In this document: one piece after another, positions 18,079-27,600 of the stretch
How positions within the stretch are numbered: position 1 is the first letter of the stretch
Layout of the letters: each line of letters starts with the position of its first letter
Origin: Pseudomonas sp. LS-2
Lineage (GTDB): Bacteria > Pseudomonadota > Gammaproteobacteria > Pseudomonadales > Pseudomonadaceae
Reading direction: 5' to 3'
Length of the DNA stretch: 64,000 nt
Assembly: GCF_003605735.1 (NCBI RefSeq)
Contig: NZ_QXTJ01000016.1
Span: forward strand, 57,276 to 121,275
Program-made: the position numbers and the translations under genes
Notes under the pieces: generated by a model
What the model saw: only the letters and a program-made list of their open reading frames with translations
What the model was told of the DNA's origin: nothing
Database searches by the model: none

Positions 18079-19533
18079 TTACTGATGTGCCTGGGCGGGC
18101 GCGGCAGGCGCCGGCCTGGAGTTCTCCCAACCCCCACCCAGCGCCAGGAACAGATCGATCTGCCCCATGGCCACCTGAGTATTCGCCGCCGCCAGTTGCG
18201 CGGTCACGTCGGTGTAGGTGCGCGTTGCCTGCAAATCCGCCAGGAACGACTCGCGACCGGCCATGAAGAAGCGGTGGGTCTGGTCAGCCGCCTGTTTGGC
18301 CGATTGCTCGGCATCGGCCAGGGCGTCGCGGCGCTCCAGCAGGGCGGTGTATTGCGACAGACCGGTCTGCGCTTCGCGAATCGCGTTGAGCACCACGCCA
18401 TCGAAATGCGCCAGTGCCGCCTGATTCGACGCTTCGGCCATGTGAATGCGGGCACGGGCGCCGTTGGACGGGATGGTCCAGTTGATCACGCCGCCGAAAC
18501 CCCAGCGGTTGGTCGACGGTTCGCCCAGTTCGTCGAGAATACCGACAGTGGCGACCGTCGCGCCGATGCTGATGTCCGGATACAGCTCGCCCGTGGCAAC
18601 ACCGATGCCGGCGCTGGACATCGCCAGACGACGTTCGGCCTGACGCACATCGGGACGACGCTTGAGCAGGGCCGCGCCATCACCGACCGGCATCACCTGA
18701 GCGATACGCGGCAGCTCGGCGCAGTCGGCAACCCCTTGCGGCAACTGGTTCAGCGGACGTGCCAGCAACATCGACAGGCGATACAGCCCGGCCTGGCGCG
18801 CTGCCTCATAGCGCGGCAATTCGGCGCGCAGGGACTTGAACTGGGTCTGCGAGCGGGTGACCTGAGTCTCGTCGCCACGGCCGGCATCACGCAGGCGCTG
18901 GGTCAGGCTCACGCTCTGTTTTTGCAGATCCAGCGAGTGCAGGGCGATATCGTGTTCTTCGTTGGCGGCGCAGATTTGCGTGTACGAACGCACGACGTCC
19001 GCCACCAGCGTAATGCGCGCGGTGTCTGCCGCGGCCTGCGCGGCGTCGGCATTGGCCTCGGACGCTTCGATGCCGCGTTGCAACACACCGAACAGGTCGA
19101 ACTGATACGAGGTGGTCAGGCCCGCATCACCCACGTTGGAGACCGGAACCTTCTCCGGAAGCAAATAGGCCTGACCCGACTCTTGCAAGCGCTGGGCACC
19201 GGCCTTCGCAGTGTTGGTGAAGCCGCCTGCGGCGTCGGCTTCGTTCACTTGATAACGGGCACGTTGCAGGTTGGCGGCGGCCACCCGCAGGTCAGTGCTC
19301 GACGCCAGCGCCTGAGCCACCAACTGATCCAGTTTGGGATCGTTGTACAACCGCCACCAGTCAGCGGGAACCGGGGCAGACACCACATTGGCCGAGCTGC
19401 CCGCCAGCTCGCCCTGTAAATCAGGACGATTGACCGCTGCCTCGTTCGGCAGTTTGTAATCCGGCCCGACCACGGTACAGGCCGAGAGCAACATGCCCAA
19501 ACCAACGGTTAGAAGGCGTGCGCCGGGTTTCAT
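18079..19533 (-). CDS. NodT-family outer-membrane efflux lipoprotein
   Basis: A 484-residue TolC-like outer-membrane channel protein. It starts MKPGARLLTVGLGMLLSAC, a lipoprotein signal whose Cys would be acylated, followed by VVGPDYK, the standard opening of NodT-type factors. Two OEP repeats follow, rich in Ala, Gln and Leu helices. Its ATG overlaps the stop of the HlyD gene. It is the last gene of the marR-FUSC operon and would carry the exported compound across the outer membrane. Confidence 0.9.
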   Translation of the reverse strand: MKPGARLLTVGLGMLLSACTVVGPDYKLPNEAAVNRPDLQGELAGSSANVVSAPVPADWWRLYNDPKLDQLVAQALASSTDLRVAAANLQRARYQVNEADAAGGFTNTAKAGAQRLQESGQAYLLPEKVPVSNVGDAGLTTSYQFDLFGVLQRGIEASEANADAAQAAADTARITLVADVVRSYTQICAANEEHDIALHSLDLQKQSVSLTQRLRDAGRGDETQVTRSQTQFKSLRAELPRYEAARQAGLYRLSMLLARPLNQLPQGVADCAELPRIAQVMPVGDGAALLKRRPDVRQAERRLAMSSAGIGVATGELYPDISIGATVATVGILDELGEPSTNRWGFGGVINWTIPSNGARARIHMAEASNQAALAHFDGVVLNAIREAQTGLSQYTALLERRDALADAEQSAKQAADQTHRFFMAGRESFLADLQATRTYTDVTAQLAAANTQVAMGQIDLFLALGGGWENSRPAPAAPAQAHQ

Positions 19534-20444
19534 TGAGCGACTCCTTTGTCAGTGGCCTTTTCATTCTTGCGCGCGGTGGCATCGTCGATGATCGACACGG
19601 CCGCCGTACGCCCGGCAATCATGCGGAAGTCGTCTGGCACTTCGGCGAAAGCGATACGCACCGGAATCCGCTGGGCCAAGCGCACCCAGCTGAATGCCGG
19701 GTTGACGTTGGGCAGCAGATTGGAGCCGCTGCTGCGGTCGCGGTCCTCGATACCGGCGACGATGCTCACCACATGTCCGCGCAGACGGGCGTTGTCGCCG
19801 ATCACGCGGATGTCCACGGCCGATCCGATGTGAATGCCGTCGAGCTTGGTTTCTTCGAAATAACCGTCGATGTGATACGAGGCGCTGTCCACTACCGACA
19901 GCACCGGGCGCCCGGCACTGACGAACTCGCGGTCCCGTGGCGCGCGGTCGTTGAGGTAGCCGTCGACCGGGCTGCGGATCACCGAGCGGTCGAGGTTCAG
20001 CTGCGCGGAGTCCACCGCCACCTGGGCCTCATTCACCGCCGCCAGGGCGCGGGCTTCCTTGGACTGGCTTTCTTCCAGTTGCTCGCGAGCCACCAGGTTG
20101 CCAAGGCCACGGTTACGCTTGTTCTCGCGCTGAGCCTGTTCCCAGGTTTCCTTGCGCTCGGCCAGCGTGGCTTGCGCCTGACGCAAGGCCAGGCGGAAGC
20201 GGTCCTGGTCGATGGTGAACAGCACCTGGCCCTTGGTGATCGCCTGGTTGTCGCTGACCGAGACCTTTTCGATCAGGCCGGAGACGTCCGGGGCGATCTG
20301 GATCACGTCGGCGCGGATGTGACCGTCGCGTGTCCAGGGGGCGTACATGTAATACATCACCATGCGCCAGACGACGATCGCGGCGAGGATGACAACCAGC
20401 AGTGTCAGGACCACACGGCCCAGAGTCAGTAGAGGTTTTTTCAT
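19530..20444 (-). CDS. HlyD/EmrA-family periplasmic adaptor, AaeA-like
   Basis: A 304-residue membrane fusion protein. One N-terminal membrane helix (residues 8-28) is followed by the lipoyl half-motif APDVSGLIEKVSVSDNQ. A coiled-coil hairpin of about 80 residues comes next, then the second half-motif RSPVDGYLNDR near residue 150, and a beta-barrel domain. It resembles AaeA, the adaptor of aromatic carboxylic acid export. It would bridge the FUSC inner-membrane pump and the NodT channel. Starts and stops overlap the neighbours by 4 bases. Confidence 0.9.
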   Translation of the reverse strand: MKKPLLTLGRVVLTLLVVILAAIVVWRMVMYYMYAPWTRDGHIRADVIQIAPDVSGLIEKVSVSDNQAITKGQVLFTIDQDRFRLALRQAQATLAERKETWEQAQRENKRNRGLGNLVAREQLEESQSKEARALAAVNEAQVAVDSAQLNLDRSVIRSPVDGYLNDRAPRDREFVSAGRPVLSVVDSASYHIDGYFEETKLDGIHIGSAVDIRVIGDNARLRGHVVSIVAGIEDRDRSSGSNLLPNVNPAFSWVRLAQRIPVRIAFAEVPDDFRMIAGRTAAVSIIDDATARKNEKATDKGVAQ

Positions 20445-20650
20445 TTCATCAGGTATCGACTAAGGGTATCCACGACGCCGAGCAGCAGAGCGTATAGACC
20501 GACGTTGAACAAAGCCCGGTGCCAGACCAGGCGGTAGAAGTGGGCACGCGACAGTACGGCGTGAACCACCAGAAAAATCACATAAGCGATGCCCATCAGC
20601 ACCAGAAAGGTAGGCAGGAAAATCCCGCTGATATCCAGTTCACCGATCAC
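20441..20650 (-). CDS. DUF1656 small membrane protein, AaeX-like
   Basis: A 69-residue protein with two predicted membrane helices, LPTFLVLMGIAYVIFLVVH and ALFNVGLYALLLGVVDTL. It belongs to the DUF1656 group found between FUSC and HlyD genes and represented by AaeX. Translation starts at GTG, overlapping the TGA of the FUSC gene as GTGA, which indicates coupling. Its role in the pump is unknown. Confidence 0.88.
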   Translation of the reverse strand: MIGELDISGIFLPTFLVLMGIAYVIFLVVHAVLSRAHFYRLVWHRALFNVGLYALLLGVVDTLSRYLMK

Positions 20651-22746
20651 AGTGGCGCTCCATCGATGCCATACGGCGGTTGTTCTTCTTGCTCGGCCAG
20701 CACGTCGACGATTTCCACGCCCGGCAGCAGTGCCAGTCGCAGCCCGCTGAGTGCATGCAGCAGGTGCCGACGCGATTCATCGTCGCCCATCCAGTCGAAG
20801 GTCAGGGAGCGGCGGGCGCGGTCCATGGTCATCAACAGACCTTTGGGCGCGGGCAAACGCTCGCGGGCCTTGAGGCAGGCGCGGAAATACGCACCGACTT
20901 CGGTCGCCACCTGGCGCAGCAACTGGTGTGGCACGTCACCGACCCGAGGCATATAAGCGAGCAGGTCGAGCATGTTCAGCGCCACCCGCACTTCACGCAG
21001 CGCAATGTTGGTGTCCTGCGCCGTGATCACCAGTCGCGGCAAGTGCTGCATCAAGCGGTCGAGCATGCGCACGCCCATCTGCCGGTGCTCGGCCAGGGTT
21101 GCATCTTCACTCAGCGAAACGATGTCGCACCAACTGAAGCGCGTCAGGCGTTTGGCCGCGACCTCTGTCCCGAACGGCCGCACGATCAGCGTCCAGACAA
21201 AGGCAAATGCCAGCCCGGCAGGGCCTGCCAGGTTGGAGTTGACGAAGTTCAGGAAGTCCGCGTCGTAGGCGCTCTGAATGCTGATGAACGACGAGGTGTT
21301 GACAATGGTCAGCAACGTGCCGAGGTAGAACTTGGGCTGCACGGTCAGGGTGCCGACACAGATGAACGGCACGGCGAACGCCAGCACCAGCATCGGGAAG
21401 TCATGCAGGTTCGGCAGCACCACGAACAGATAGAGGCTGGCGAAGATCACTGACATCATCGTCCAGAAGAAGAAGCGGTAGATCTGCGGCGCCGGGTCGT
21501 CCATCGCGGCGAAGAAGCTGCACGACACCGCTGCCAGCGCCACGGCACTGGCACCGTCCTGCCAGCCGAGCAGAATCCACAGCACCGAGGCAACGATGAT
21601 CGCACTCACCGAGGTCGCCACCGAGTACAGCATCATGCCTTTGTCGAGGAACGGCGACAGGCGAGCCAGACGCCAGTGGCGATAGACCGCACGCCAGGGG
21701 CGATGGTCGTCGGTTTCGATGGCGTGTTGCAGGCTGCGGCAGTCCTGCCACAGGTCGATCCACTCACGCAGACGATACAGCGCGTTGGACAACAGCAACT
21801 GACGGCGATCATCCAGTTGCGCAGGCGTCGGTTGCAGGCGGTCGAGCTCGTCGTGCAGCGCTTGCCAGTATTTGACCGGTGCACCCTCGGCGGTCTTTTC
21901 CACCCAGTCGCGGCACTCGATGATCAGCGGCGCAAGATCGGCCACCAGTTCCGGCGTGCGGCGTTCCAGTGCCCAAAGCGCGTCGTCCAGGGCATCGATC
22001 ACCGGCAACAGGTGGATCATGCGGCCGCGCAGTTCCTTTGCATTGCGTACGGTCTGGCGGTGCGTGCCTTCGTGGGGCAGTTGGCCGATCATCAGTTCCA
22101 GGCTGTTGAACGTGCCGACCATGGCCGTACGCAAGGCACCGACCTGTTCCGGTGTGGCGCTGCGAGAGAGGAACAGATCGCTGTAGGTCGAGGCGTCCTT
22201 GAACCATTTGCCCATGGAGTCGACCAGCACTGGCGCCAGACGGCGCGGCCAGAACATTGCGCCGACCACCGCCGCGCAAACGATGCCGAGAAAGATTTCC
22301 TCGGTCCGCGACACCGCGATGTCGAACACCGCCTGGGGGTTGTCCACCACCGGAAAGGAAATCAGCGGCATGGTGTAGCCGGCCAGCATCAGCGCGTAGC
22401 TGTTGGCGGTGCGCAGGTGCAGGGACAAGAAGAGCAGGGTGCCGGTCCACAGGGCGATGACCACCGCCAGCAGAAACGGCGTCTGCACGAACATCGGCAC
22501 GATCAGCACCGATGCGGTGGCGCCGAGCAAGGTGCCGGCAGCCCGGTACAGCGCCTTGGAACTGGTCGGCGCGACGAAGGGGCTGGAGACGATGTAGACC
22601 GTGGCCATCGCCCAGTAAGGACGGGGCAGCTCGAAAATCAGCGCGATGTACAACGCCAGCATCGACGCGGCGAAGGTGCGGATGCCGTAGAACCAGTCGC
22701 GGGACGGCGGAACACCGTCAAAGAAACCTTTGAAAAGTCCGTTCAA
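20647..22746 (-). CDS. FUSC-family aromatic acid exporter, AaeB-like
   Basis: A 699-residue inner-membrane protein with the duplicated FUSC layout. A first membrane block spans about residues 20-170, a soluble helical domain comes next, a second membrane block spans about 375-510, and a C-terminal soluble domain follows. The RPYWAMATVYIVSSPFVAP segment is typical of the family. AaeB exports hydroxylated aromatic acids; here the substrate is inferred. The frame opens with a TTG that overlaps the marR stop as TTGA, consistent with coupled translation. Confidence 0.88.
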   Translation of the reverse strand: MNGLFKGFFDGVPPSRDWFYGIRTFAASMLALYIALIFELPRPYWAMATVYIVSSPFVAPTSSKALYRAAGTLLGATASVLIVPMFVQTPFLLAVVIALWTGTLLFLSLHLRTANSYALMLAGYTMPLISFPVVDNPQAVFDIAVSRTEEIFLGIVCAAVVGAMFWPRRLAPVLVDSMGKWFKDASTYSDLFLSRSATPEQVGALRTAMVGTFNSLELMIGQLPHEGTHRQTVRNAKELRGRMIHLLPVIDALDDALWALERRTPELVADLAPLIIECRDWVEKTAEGAPVKYWQALHDELDRLQPTPAQLDDRRQLLLSNALYRLREWIDLWQDCRSLQHAIETDDHRPWRAVYRHWRLARLSPFLDKGMMLYSVATSVSAIIVASVLWILLGWQDGASAVALAAVSCSFFAAMDDPAPQIYRFFFWTMMSVIFASLYLFVVLPNLHDFPMLVLAFAVPFICVGTLTVQPKFYLGTLLTIVNTSSFISIQSAYDADFLNFVNSNLAGPAGLAFAFVWTLIVRPFGTEVAAKRLTRFSWCDIVSLSEDATLAEHRQMGVRMLDRLMQHLPRLVITAQDTNIALREVRVALNMLDLLAYMPRVGDVPHQLLRQVATEVGAYFRACLKARERLPAPKGLLMTMDRARRSLTFDWMGDDESRRHLLHALSGLRLALLPGVEIVDVLAEQEEQPPYGIDGAPL

Positions 22747-23195
22747 GATGACTGCTCCGGCCCCATGGGACTGGCGTTGGCGAAGGCTTTGAAGACGCGC
22801 AGGGTGGCTTCCAGGTCCGCAGGTTCGATTGCGCTGAACACATCCCGGCGCAGACGGATCAGTTCATCCTCGATGGAGTTGGCCAGGGCGCGTCCTTCAT
22901 CGGTCAGGCTCAGGGCCTTGGCGCGGCGGTCGGTGGGGTCTTCAGTGCGCTGGACCAGGTTGGCCTTGCCGAGTTGGTCGAGCAGGCGCACCAGCGACGG
23001 GCTTTCCAGCCCGCACGCCTGAGCGACGGTGACCTGCCGCACGCCTTCTCCCAGTCTCGCGATCATCAACAACGGCCCGGCGCAGGCTTCCGACACGCCG
23101 TAATTCACCAGGGTGGTCTGACACACGCGGCGCCATTGGCGAGACGCCGCGACGACGCCGCCTGTGATGTGCATTTGCAGTGAGTCTAGAGTCAT
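22743..23195 (-). CDS. MarR-family regulator
   Basis: A 150-residue winged-helix regulator. The DNA-binding region VTVAQACGLESPSLVRLLDQLGKANLVQRTEDPTDRR, with the DxRR wing, is at about residues 60-100. It is the first gene of the efflux operon and probably represses it, being released by an aromatic ligand. I chose the ATG at 23195 over the in-frame TTG at 23222 because the ATG gives the usual family length. Neither start has a strong ribosome site. Confidence 0.87.
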   Translation of the reverse strand: MTLDSLQMHITGGVVAASRQWRRVCQTTLVNYGVSEACAGPLLMIARLGEGVRQVTVAQACGLESPSLVRLLDQLGKANLVQRTEDPTDRRAKALSLTDEGRALANSIEDELIRLRRDVFSAIEPADLEATLRVFKAFANASPMGPEQSS

Positions 23196-23261
23196 GAGGA
23201 TGCCACTGGGTGGATTCGACAAAAAAGGTTGGTTAGGCAGTGAATGATTAGTCCCGGTATT

Positions 23262-23275
23262 ATTAGCTTGCTAAT
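23262..23275. promoter_or_regulatory. Palindrome likely bound by the MarR regulator
   Basis: ATTAGC-TT-GCTAAT is a perfect inverted repeat of the kind MarR proteins bind. It lies about 67 bases before the marR start in an AT-rich patch, consistent with autorepression of the whole operon. Confidence 0.65.
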
Positions 23276-23728
23276 TATTAATATCAAGTTACAAAGTTGA
23301 GCGTCAAATCAAATGTGGATGAGTGGTGGCCGACAGGACGAAAGGGCGTGACCGCCCCCTCTCTAGAGGGGACCTGGCGTCTGCGAGTGTCTGACTTTAC
23401 TACCGCCTGTCGGACTTTTTGCTGAATTGTGAACTTAATTCGAAATTTCTTATCACGCATCTCCAAAAAAATGGCGTCAATCTTTTAGTGGGGCATGCCC
23501 GGATTCTGCTGGCCTGATCAAAAAACGCACAATTAGATCGGTGTGATAAGTGATATCGCGATGGTGGCTATCGCCATTTTCAGGGTGATTTCGGCGGTTT
23601 CTTGACTGTTCGGCCGAGTTAAAGATCAACCGATTCAGCCGATAGCAAAGGCGACGGGAATCAGGGCTCAAAACCCTGTTCCAGACACATCCCTTTGCTG
23701 GTGCGCATGCGCACCCAAGAGTCGCAAC
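23276..23728. other. Intergenic stretch before the alginate lyase gene
   Basis: No gene is seen. The stretch is AT-richer than its surroundings. It contains a hairpin, CCCCTCT-CT-AGAGGGG at 23356-23371, and a smaller inverted repeat GCGAT..ATCGC near 23556-23572. No AlgU-type promoter could be recognised. Confidence 0.5.
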
Positions 23729-24397
23729 ATGATCGATCTCGCCACCTGGAATCTCTCCGTACCGGTCGGTACTCCTGCCGTCACTGTGGACACACCCAAA
23801 CTGGTCGGCGGTTACCAGGATGGTTACTTTCGCTCCGGGGACACCTTGTTCTTTTGGGCGCCTGTAACCGGCTCACGGACTGACAACGCCATTTATCCGC
23901 GCACGGAATTGCGTGAAACCTACGCCAACGGTGCCGTGCATAACTGGACCTACACCCAGGCAGACAATTTCCTGCGTGCAGCGTTGACCGTGGATCAGGT
24001 GCCATCGTCCGGCAAGATCGTGATCGGTCAGATTCACTGCTACGGCAGCACCGAACCGCTGCTCAAGCTCGAATACCAGTTCAAGGAAAAAACCCAGACC
24101 GGCAACATCGTCGCCAAGTTTCGTCTGACGCCGACTTCCGAGCCTGAAGTGATTCAGATCGCCACCGGTGTACTGCTCAAGGAACGTTTCACCTACACCA
24201 TTCACTTGACGCCAACCGGCAACCTCACGGTGAACGCCCACGATATGCAGTGGAGCGCCAGGCTCGATTCGACCTGGAACGGCAAACAGTTGTATTTCAA
24301 GGCGGGGGTCTATACCCAGGACAACACCGGGTATGCGACTGAGGGCGGGGCCGCGACGTTCTACAAACTGCAGATTGCGCACGATCCGAAGGCTTGA
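23729..24397 (+). CDS. Polysaccharide lyase family 7 alginate lyase
   Basis: A 222-residue single-domain PL7 protein with a beta-jelly-roll pattern. The three PL7 motifs are present: YPRTELRE near residue 52 (Arg substrate contact), VIGQIHCYG near residue 93 (catalytic QIH), and YFKAGVYTQ near residue 190 (catalytic Tyr). It would cut alginate by beta-elimination. There is no signal peptide, as in the small PL7 enzymes of Pseudomonas, so it may act in the cytoplasm or be released by another route. It is a single gene followed by a REP pair. Confidence 0.9.
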   Translation: MIDLATWNLSVPVGTPAVTVDTPKLVGGYQDGYFRSGDTLFFWAPVTGSRTDNAIYPRTELRETYANGAVHNWTYTQADNFLRAALTVDQVPSSGKIVIGQIHCYGSTEPLLKLEYQFKEKTQTGNIVAKFRLTPTSEPEVIQIATGVLLKERFTYTIHLTPTGNLTVNAHDMQWSARLDSTWNGKQLYFKAGVYTQDNTGYATEGGAATFYKLQIAHDPKA

Positions 24398-24425
24398 TGC
24401 CAATCTCTGCTTGGGGTTGATACCT

Positions 24426-24512
24426 GTAGGAGCGCGCTTGCCCGCGATCAGGGTGTGTCAGGTTCACCCTTGTTGACTGGGGAAGCGCCATCGCGGGCAA
24501 GCGCGCTCCTAC
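24426..24512. repeat. REP pair, family B (overlaps the kinase stop)
   Basis: GTAGGAGCGCGCTTGCCCGC and its complement flank a loop of about 40 bases. The right end supplies the TAG stop codon (24509-24511) of the histidine kinase on the other strand, so the element has replaced that gene's natural 3' end. Confidence 0.85.
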
Positions 24513-25918
24513 AAGGTTTTCGACCCTGCAACGGGAAACACCAACGCAAAACAGATTCTGCCCGGCGTTGGCTGATGCACCGCGACATCCCCCCCATGCA
24601 ACTGCATGATCGCCGCGACGATGGCCAGACCCAGCCCGTTGGAGTCGGAACTCTGGTGGCGCGAGGCGTCGCCGCGGTAGAAGCGGTCGAACAGTTTGCC
24701 GAGGGCCGATTCGCTCAGGATCGGCCCTTGGTTTTCCACTTCAATGCGCCGATGGCTGGCGCCGTCGACCACCCGGATCTCAATCTCGCTGCCTTCGTCG
24801 GCGTAGCGGATCGCATTGGCGACCAGATTGCTCAAGGCCCTGCGCAACAGCAGAGGGTCGGCGCTCAACTGGCCGTTTCCACTGATCTGCAACGTCATCT
24901 GCCGTTCTTCTGCCAGCCCTTCGAAATAACCCGTCACCCGCTGCAGTTCATCCTGCAGCTCCAGCGACTGGCAGTTGAGCGCCGCTTGGGCATCGTCGGC
25001 GCGGGCCAGAAACAGGATGCTTTCGACCATCCGCGAAATCCGTTCCAGCTCTTCCAGGTTCGAGGCCAGCAAGGCCTGGTATTCATCGGCACTGCGCGGT
25101 TGGCGCAAGGCAACCTGGCAATGGCCCATCAACGAGCCCACCGGCGTGCGAATCTCGTGTGCCAGATCGGCGGAGAACTGCGTCAGGCGTTGATACCCAT
25201 CGGCCAGGCGATCGAGCATCGCGTTGTAGGCGTCGCTCAACTGCTGCAACTCCACGGGTGTGTCGCGGCTGTCCATCCGGCTGTCCAGCCGTGCCGGCGT
25301 GATGGCCGCGGCGTGATCGGCCATTCGCCGCAACGGGCGCAATCCCCGGCGCAGCAGCAGATAGCCGAGCAGCGCGGTCAGCACGAACGCCAGCGCGACG
25401 GCGATCAGAATACGGTTGCGAAAGTTGGCCAGCGTCGCCATTTCCTTGACCGCCAGATGGGCGGCGGTCAGGTGCACGATCTTGCCGCCGGAGATCGCTT
25501 GGACCGTGGCGGCGCGCATGGGGACCTTCGAGCCGACCATGCCGCTGCGCAAGTCGTCCGAACTCAACGGCGTGTTGGCTTCGACCACCGGCATCTCGGG
25601 CAAGGGGGCGTGCAGCGGATTGACCATGATCACCGGCGGCTTGTCCGGCTCGGCAATGATGAAGATGTCGTCTTCGCTGTCGAGCATGTTCTCGAACAGT
25701 TGCGGGCTGCTGCGCAGGGTATCGAGGGTCAGGTCGTATTGCAGCAGTTTGCGAAAGTGATCGAGCCGCGCCAGCACTGCATGGTCGCTGCGGGTCATCA
25801 CCGAGGCTTTCATGGTTTCGTACAGGTACATCCCGGCGCTGGCCACGGCGAGCATCGCCACCACCGAAAACGCCAGGGTCGAGCGCAGGGTCAGGGAAGG
25901 CTGGCGTCGGGCTCGCAT
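24509..25918 (-). CDS. Heavy-metal-type sensor histidine kinase
   Basis: A 469-residue membrane kinase. The first membrane helix lies at about residues 12-33, then comes a periplasmic sensor domain, a second helix near residues 170-190, HAMP, and the H-box [14 protein letters not shown] near residue 250. An N-box, [13 protein letters not shown], and [17 protein letters not shown] follow. The layout fits CusS/CopS-type kinases. The ATG at 25918 follows GCGAGGTGC and overlaps the regulator's 3' end; a GTG at 25933 is possible. Its TAG stop lies inside a REP pair. Confidence 0.85.
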   Translation of the reverse strand: MRARRQPSLTLRSTLAFSVVAMLAVASAGMYLYETMKASVMTRSDHAVLARLDHFRKLLQYDLTLDTLRSSPQLFENMLDSEDDIFIIAEPDKPPVIMVNPLHAPLPEMPVVEANTPLSSDDLRSGMVGSKVPMRAATVQAISGGKIVHLTAAHLAVKEMATLANFRNRILIAVALAFVLTALLGYLLLRRGLRPLRRMADHAAAITPARLDSRMDSRDTPVELQQLSDAYNAMLDRLADGYQRLTQFSADLAHEIRTPVGSLMGHCQVALRQPRSADEYQALLASNLEELERISRMVESILFLARADDAQAALNCQSLELQDELQRVTGYFEGLAEERQMTLQISGNGQLSADPLLLRRALSNLVANAIRYADEGSEIEIRVVDGASHRRIEVENQGPILSESALGKLFDRFYRGDASRHQSSDSNGLGLAIVAAIMQLHGGDVAVHQPTPGRICFALVFPVAGSKTL

Positions 25919-26586
25919 GGCCGCACCTCGCACACATAACCGATGCCGCGCACGGTGTGGATGAGTTTGACCGGGTAGGGCAGGTCGACCTTGCTGCGCA
26001 GGCGTTTGATCGCCACGTCCACCACGTTGGTGTCGCTGTCGAAATTCATGTCCCAGACTTCCGAGGCGATCTGCGCCCTGGACAGCACGTCGCCTTCGCG
26101 GCGCAGCAACAGGTGCAGCAGGGCGAACTCCTTGTTGGTCAGGGTGATCACCTGTTGCTGACGGGTGACCCGGCGGCGCAGCAGGTCCAGCTCCAGGTCG
26201 GCCAGATGAAAGTGGTCGGCCTCGCGCACCACGCCACGGCGCAGAATCGTGCGGATGCGCAGCAGCAATTCGGTGAAGGAAAACGGTTTGACCAGATAGT
26301 CGTCGGCGCCCAGTTCAAGGCCGCGAATACGGTCCTGTAGCTGATCGCGAGCCGTGAGAAACAGCACCGGCACGTCCTGTTTGGCGCGCAGCACTTCGAT
26401 GATCTGCCAGCCATCGATGCCCGGCAGCATCACATCCAGCACCAGAAGGTCATAGCGGTGTTCCAGCGCCATGTGCAGACCGTCGGCGCCGTGCTGCGTC
26501 CAGTCGACCTTGTAGCCGGACTCGCTGAGGCCCTTCTTGAGGTACTCGCCGGTCTTGGTGTCGTCTTCGATAAGCAGAATGTGCAT
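25891..26586 (-). CDS. OmpR-family response regulator, CusR/CopR-like
   Basis: A 231-residue response regulator. The receiver is intact: IEDD at residues 6-9, the phosphate-accepting Asp in VLDVMLPG near residue 51, FLTARD, and YLVKPF. The winged-helix output domain contains [15 protein letters not shown] and [16 protein letters not shown], with VRGIGYVCE near the end. This matches CusR/CopR/HprR regulators. The ATG at 26586 starts MHILLIEDD. It is divergent from the DUF5666-like gene, with CusR-like boxes between, and overlaps the kinase gene. Confidence 0.88.
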   Translation of the reverse strand: MHILLIEDDTKTGEYLKKGLSESGYKVDWTQHGADGLHMALEHRYDLLVLDVMLPGIDGWQIIEVLRAKQDVPVLFLTARDQLQDRIRGLELGADDYLVKPFSFTELLLRIRTILRRGVVREADHFHLADLELDLLRRRVTRQQQVITLTNKEFALLHLLLRREGDVLSRAQIASEVWDMNFDSDTNVVDVAIKRLRSKVDLPYPVKLIHTVRGIGYVCEVRPCEPDASLP

Positions 26587-26675
26587 TGTGGCGCGGGCTC
26601 GGTTCGGGACATGGGCGCGAAACGGCTGAATACCGCGTCGAATGCGGAGTGTAACCAACTCGTGTGCGGCGGTCG

Positions 26676-26691
26676 GTTACATTTTTGTCAT
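26676..26691. promoter_or_regulatory. CusR/CopR-like box 1
   Basis: GTTACATTTTTGTCAT, read on the minus strand as ATGACAAAAATGTAAC, is an imperfect copy of box 2. It lies about 90 bases before the response regulator start, suggesting autoregulation. Confidence 0.6.
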
Positions 26692-26722
26692 CGGCGTGAA
26701 GGGCTGAAAAGCCCATCGATGA

Positions 26723-26738
26723 ATGACAAAAATGTCAT
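26723..26738. promoter_or_regulatory. CusR/CopR-like box 2
   Basis: ATGACA-AAAA-TGTCAT has perfect 6-bp arms and matches the general TGACAnnnnTGTCA pattern of copper-type response regulator boxes. It lies about 85 bases before the DUF5666-like gene and 47 bases from box 1, so it may drive that gene. Confidence 0.7.
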
Positions 26739-26821
26739 CGGCCGGTCATTGTGCAGTGCCGGTTCGGGGTTGAGTATGGTCGTCATTCAACCCGCACCTC
26801 CAATCGACAAGGATTCTCCCA

Positions 26822-27433
26822 ATGAAGATGAAGACTGCTCTGTCCACCACCTTCGGCATGCTCATGCTCAGCGCCGCGGTCATGGCCTCGGCCGCCGACA
26901 TGCCGGTGGTCAAGCCGCTGCGCGGCACGGTCGACAGCGTTGAAAACAACACCCTGAACTTCACCACCCTGGCGGGCGCCCACCAAAGCATCGGCCTGTC
27001 CGACAAGACCGGTATCCGCTCGGTCTCCAAGGCCAGTATCGATTCGATCAAGTCCGACAGCTTCATCGGCTCGGCCGCCACGCCTCAGGCGGACGGCACG
27101 CTGAAGGCGCTGGAAGTCACGGTCTTTGAAGCGAGCCTCAAAGGCAGCGGTGAAGGCCACTATGGCTGGGAAAATGCCGACGGCAGCACCGGCACCATGA
27201 CCAACGGCACCGTGGGCAAACTGACCCAGGCCAACGGCCGCACCCTGAGCGTGAGCTACAAAGGCGGCGAGAAGCAATTGGTCGTGCCTGAAGACGTGCC
27301 GATTGCCTACGTGCAGGCGGGCAAGGTCGATGAACTGGTCAAGGGCGCCAAAGTCGTGGTGTTTCCGGGCGAAGACGGCAAGACCGCACGCGGTGTAGCA
27401 GTTGGCAAGGATGGCTTCCAGCCGCCGATGTAA
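26822..27433 (+). CDS. Periplasmic DUF5666-like protein
   Basis: A 203-residue secreted protein. The signal peptide MKMKTALSTTFGMLMLSAAV ends at MASAAD near residue 25. The mature part has repeated short beta motifs, such as RGTVDSVENNTLNFTT and the later GTVGKLTQANGRTLSVSYKG, as in OB-like DUF5666 domains. No enzyme motif is visible. It is divergent from a metal-type two-component system and precedes a cytochrome b561 and an oxidoreductase, so a periplasmic stress or redox role is possible. A REP pair separates it from the next gene. Confidence 0.65.
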   Translation: MKMKTALSTTFGMLMLSAAVMASAADMPVVKPLRGTVDSVENNTLNFTTLAGAHQSIGLSDKTGIRSVSKASIDSIKSDSFIGSAATPQADGTLKALEVTVFEASLKGSGEGHYGWENADGSTGTMTNGTVGKLTQANGRTLSVSYKGGEKQLVVPEDVPIAYVQAGKVDELVKGAKVVVFPGEDGKTARGVAVGKDGFQPPM

Positions 27434-27472
27434 GCAGCGGCGGTGCGTCCTGTGCACCGCGTTGCGTCCATT

Positions 27473-27558
27473 GTAGGAGCGCGCTTGCCCGCGATTGCGA
27501 TCTGTCTGATACAAACATTGTTCTGACACACCGCCATCGCGGGCAAGCGCGCTCCTAC
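27473..27558. repeat. REP pair, family B
   Basis: GTAGGAGCGCGCTTGCCCGCGAT and the exact complement flank a loop of about 40 bases. It lies between the DUF5666-like gene and the cytochrome gene, where it may uncouple their expression. Confidence 0.85.
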
Positions 27559-27600
27559 AGGTCTCGGCTTACCAGGTTCATCCATGAAGAGCCTTTCAAG

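Noticed and set aside
17932..19419. A 495-codon frame antisense to nodT
   Set aside because: It has no domain signature, starts in a REP-like element, and nodT itself has a lipoprotein signal and OEP repeats.
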